Source: Gallaecimonas sp045291545
Lineage (GTDB): Bacteria; Pseudomonadota; Gammaproteobacteria; Enterobacterales; Gallaecimonadaceae
DNA: 64,000 bases
Direction: 5' to 3'
Assembly: GCF_045291545.1 (NCBI RefSeq)
Contig: NZ_CP149514.1
Span: 2,356,001 to 2,420,000, forward strand
The notes under the pieces are model-generated. The model saw only the letters and a list, made by a program, of their open reading frames with translations. It had not been told where the DNA came from and searched no databases. This document shows, in pieces, positions 62,146 to 64,000 of this stretch (position 1 is its first letter; each line of letters begins with the position of its first letter). The translations under genes were made by a program, and so were the position numbers.

Positions 62146-63150
62146 TTACTGCGCCAGCCAGTGCCGGCTGGTATCAACCAGCCGATTGGCAAAGCCCCAT
62201 TCGTTGTCAAACCACAGCAGCAATTTGGCCAGGCTGCCATCGGTTACCCGGGTTTGGGTGCCGTCGATGATCACCGAATGGGCATTGTGATTGTGATCCA
62301 CCGACACCAGTGGGGCGGTGGTGTACTGCATAATGCCGGCAAAACGGCTGCTGGCTGCTGCTGCCAATAACTGATTGATGGCCTCAGCGGTGGTGTTACT
62401 GGCCAGTTCCAGGCTCAAATCCAGCGCCGACACATTGATGGTCGGTACGCGGATAGATATGGCCTCAAAGCGGTTTTGAAATTTTGGCAATACCCGGCCA
62501 ACACCTTTGCCCAGCTGGGTATCCACCGGCACCATCGACTGGCTCATGGAGCGGGCCAGACGCAGGTTCGGCTGATAGCTGTCCAGTACCTGCTGGTCAT
62601 TCATGGCAGCATGGATGGAGGTGATCAAACCCCGGCGCACCCCAAAGGCAGCGTCCAGCTCCGCCACCACCGGTACTAGACAGTTGGTCGTGCAGGAGGC
62701 ATTGGACACCACTTTCATGCTGTGACTGAGGCGCTGGTGGTTGATGCCGTAGACAATGACATCATCAACACCGTCATCCGCCGGATTGGCGATCAATACC
62801 TTGGCGGCACCGGCCCGCAGGTAAGCTTCCGCCTGCAAGCGGCTACGCACCACACCGGTACAGTCAATCACCAAATCGATCCCCGCCAATGGCAACTGCG
62901 CCGGATCCGGTTCGCTCAGCAAGGTCATGGCATGGCCATCAAGCCACATCTGCTGCCCTTCTAGACGAATGTCCACGTCCAGGCGACCGTGGGTGGAGTC
63001 ATATTGAAACAGGTGCGCCATGGCCGCTGGCTCGGCAATGTCGTTTATCGCCACTACCGCCAGCTCATGCAGTAATTGCCGTTCATGTAGCGCCCGTAAC
63101 AAGCCTCGGCCGATGCGGCCAAAGCCGTTGATGACAACCTTATAGGTCAT
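62146..63150 (-). CDS. epd: D-erythrose-4-phosphate dehydrogenase
   Basis: 334-residue GAPDH-family enzyme. NAD site INGFGRIGRGLLRAL; the catalytic Cys in SNASCTTNCLVPV; substrate-binding THGRLD and IRVPTINVSALDLS; WFDNEWGFANRLVDT at the end. It matches Epd (GapB) rather than GapA by ANPADDGVDDVIVYGINHQRL, SMVPVDTQLGKGVGRVLPKFQNRFEAIS and its place between tkt and pgk. Makes 4-phosphoerythronate for pyridoxal phosphate synthesis. 45 bases after tkt. Confidence 0.93.
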   Translation of the reverse strand: MTYKVVINGFGRIGRGLLRALHERQLLHELAVVAINDIAEPAAMAHLFQYDSTHGRLDVDIRLEGQQMWLDGHAMTLLSEPDPAQLPLAGIDLVIDCTGVVRSRLQAEAYLRAGAAKVLIANPADDGVDDVIVYGINHQRLSHSMKVVSNASCTTNCLVPVVAELDAAFGVRRGLITSIHAAMNDQQVLDSYQPNLRLARSMSQSMVPVDTQLGKGVGRVLPKFQNRFEAISIRVPTINVSALDLSLELASNTTAEAINQLLAAAASSRFAGIMQYTTAPLVSVDHNHNAHSVIIDGTQTRVTDGSLAKLLLWFDNEWGFANRLVDTSRHWLAQ

Positions 63151-63167
63151 GTCTGTCCTTTACTCGA

Positions 63168-63189
63168 AGGGCAGGCCGAGGCCTGCCCT
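63168..63189. other. Intercistronic hairpin between tkt and epd
   Basis: AGGGCAGGC, loop CGAG, GCCTGCCCT: 9-bp perfect stem without a T-run. It falls between the tkt stop and epd ATG and may protect or process the mRNA. Confidence 0.55.
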
Positions 63190-63195
63190 GGCAAC

Positions 63196-64000
63196 TCAAA
63201 GTGCCTCGGCTACCGCCACTACGTTATCCACAGTAAAGCCGAAGTGCTTGAACAGGTCAGCCGCCGGAGCAGATTCACCGAAGCTGTGCATGCCGACCAC
63301 GGCGCCGTTGAGGCCAACGTACTTATACCAGTAGTCCGCGATCAGCGCTTCTACCGCCACCCGCTTGGTGACAGCGCCAGGCAGCACGGCTTCTTTATAT
63401 TCTGCACTTTGGGCGTCGAACACGTCCGTTGACGGCATGGACACGACACGTACCGCGCGGCCTTTTTCAGTCAGCACCTTGGCTGCATTGAGCGCCAGTT
63501 CGACTTCCGAACCGGTGGCAATGAAAATCAGCTCCGGTGTGTCCTGACAGTCGGCAATGACGTAGCCGCCCTTACGCACATCCGCCAGCTGCTGAGCGTT
63601 ACGCGCCAAACACGGCAGGCCCTGACGGCTGAATACCAGTGCGGTGGGGCCATCTTGACGCTCCAGCGCGTGCTGCCAGGCCACGGCGCTTTCAACAGTG
63701 TCGGCCGGGCGCCACGTGCTCATGTTGGGGGTCATACGCAGGCTGGCCACCTGCTCAACCGGCTGGTGAGTCGGACCGTCTTCACCCAGGCCAATAGAGT
63801 CATGGGTATAGACGAAGATGCTACGCTGCTTCATCAGCGCCGCCATGCGCACGGCATTACGGGCATATTCCATGAACATCAGGAAAGTTGCACCGTAGGG
63901 AATAAAACCACCGTGCAGGGCAATGCCGTTCATGATGGCGCTCATACCGAACTCGCGCACGCCGTACCAGATGTAGTTACCGGAGGCATCATCAATGGTC
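63196..64000 (-). CDS. tkt: Transketolase, C-terminal part (5' end beyond the window)
   Basis: The frame stays open to base 64000, so only the C-terminal ~268 codons are visible; the internal ATG at 63960 is not the start. Seen: NYIWYGVREFGMSAIMNGIALHGGFIPYGATFLMFMEYARNAVRMAALMKQRSIFVYTHDSIGLGEDGPTHQPVEQVASLRMTPN, typical of the pyrimidine and C-terminal domains, then ALVFSRQGLP and FGFTVDNVV. Thiamine-dependent transfer of two-carbon units in the pentose phosphate pathway. First visible gene of tkt-epd-pgk-fba. Confidence 0.97.
   Translation of the reverse strand, partial: TIDDASGNYIWYGVREFGMSAIMNGIALHGGFIPYGATFLMFMEYARNAVRMAALMKQRSIFVYTHDSIGLGEDGPTHQPVEQVASLRMTPNMSTWRPADTVESAVAWQHALERQDGPTALVFSRQGLPCLARNAQQLADVRKGGYVIADCQDTPELIFIATGSEVELALNAAKVLTEKGRAVRVVSMPSTDVFDAQSAEYKEAVLPGAVTKRVAVEALIADYWYKYVGLNGAVVGMHSFGESAPAADLFKHFGFTVDNVVAVAEAL

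Overview
The window is a gene-dense, roughly 57% G+C (estimated by eye) chromosomal segment of a gammaproteobacterium. Several conserved neighbourhoods point to the Alteromonadales/Aeromonadales side of the class, and a Shewanella- or Gallaecimonas-like organism fits best (inference; the species is not identified). These are serA-rpiA-fau-6S RNA-zapA-ygfB-ubiH-ubiI-gcvTHP, efp/epmB divergent, fxsA-groSL, cutA-dsbD, tkt-epd-pgk-fba, and an adhesin operon laid out like the Shewanella bpf locus. I saw no insertion sequence, prophage, CRISPR array or integrase, so the segment looks like core chromosome with one surface-adhesin block.

Region 1 (1-9.6 kb): the 3' part of a TonB-dependent receptor; divergent efp and epmB (elongation factor P and its lysine-modifying enzyme) with a small helical protein and a membrane diguanylate cyclase downstream of epmB; an aldo/keto reductase with a divergent LysR regulator; small genes (DUF2750 and an overlapping 63-codon ORF); and a minus-strand trio of a CxxC thioredoxin-fold protein, a DUF6482-like protein and YaeQ.

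Region 2 (9.6-23.5 kb): groSL behind a near-consensus sigma-32 promoter, fxsA, cutA-dsbD, an HDOD protein, a ZntR-type regulator with a Cu/Zn efflux permease behind a MerR-type promoter, tRNA-Gly(CCC), an SDR, a PspB-like/DUF3192 pair, an e(P4)-like phosphatase, a two-gene operon pairing a 2OG-Fe(II) oxygenase with a trans-sulfuration PLP enzyme, and a BlaI repressor with an M56 peptidase-TonB fusion under two BlaI-type dyads.

Region 3 (23.5-30.9 kb): ahpC and ahpF flanked by two chemoreceptors, then an L,D-transpeptidase and an orphan antitoxin-like HTH protein.

Region 4 (30.9-41.7 kb): the glycine cleavage operon gcvTHP (minus strand, with a candidate PurR box in its leader), ubiI, ubiH, ygfB, and on the plus strand zapA, 6S RNA, fau, rpiA and serA. 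These genes link one-carbon metabolism, ubiquinone synthesis, division and serine synthesis.

Region 5 (41.7-59.7 kb): an LpxM-like acyltransferase and a seven-gene minus-strand operon for a giant type I-secreted adhesin (about 2155 residues). It encodes the adhesin, the ABC/HlyD/TolC secretion apparatus, an OmpA-like lipoprotein, the periplasmic protease LapG and its inner-membrane c-di-GMP-sensing inhibitor LapD. In the known model, high c-di-GMP lets LapD sequester LapG so the adhesin stays on the surface; low c-di-GMP frees LapG to clip the N-terminal anchor. The adhesin gene carries 2.6 apparently identical copies of a 738-bp unit, a sign of recent expansion or ongoing homogenisation. DUF481 and thioredoxin/NHL genes follow.

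Region 6 (59.7-64 kb): fba, pgk, epd and the 3' part of tkt, a central carbon operon running off the right edge.

I found no clearly undescribed system. The best leads are the BlaI/M56-TonB switch with its long dyad, the oxygenase/PLP operon, the homogenised adhesin repeats, the orphan HTH with its TAGGCA repeats, and perfect GC-rich hairpins at operon junctions.
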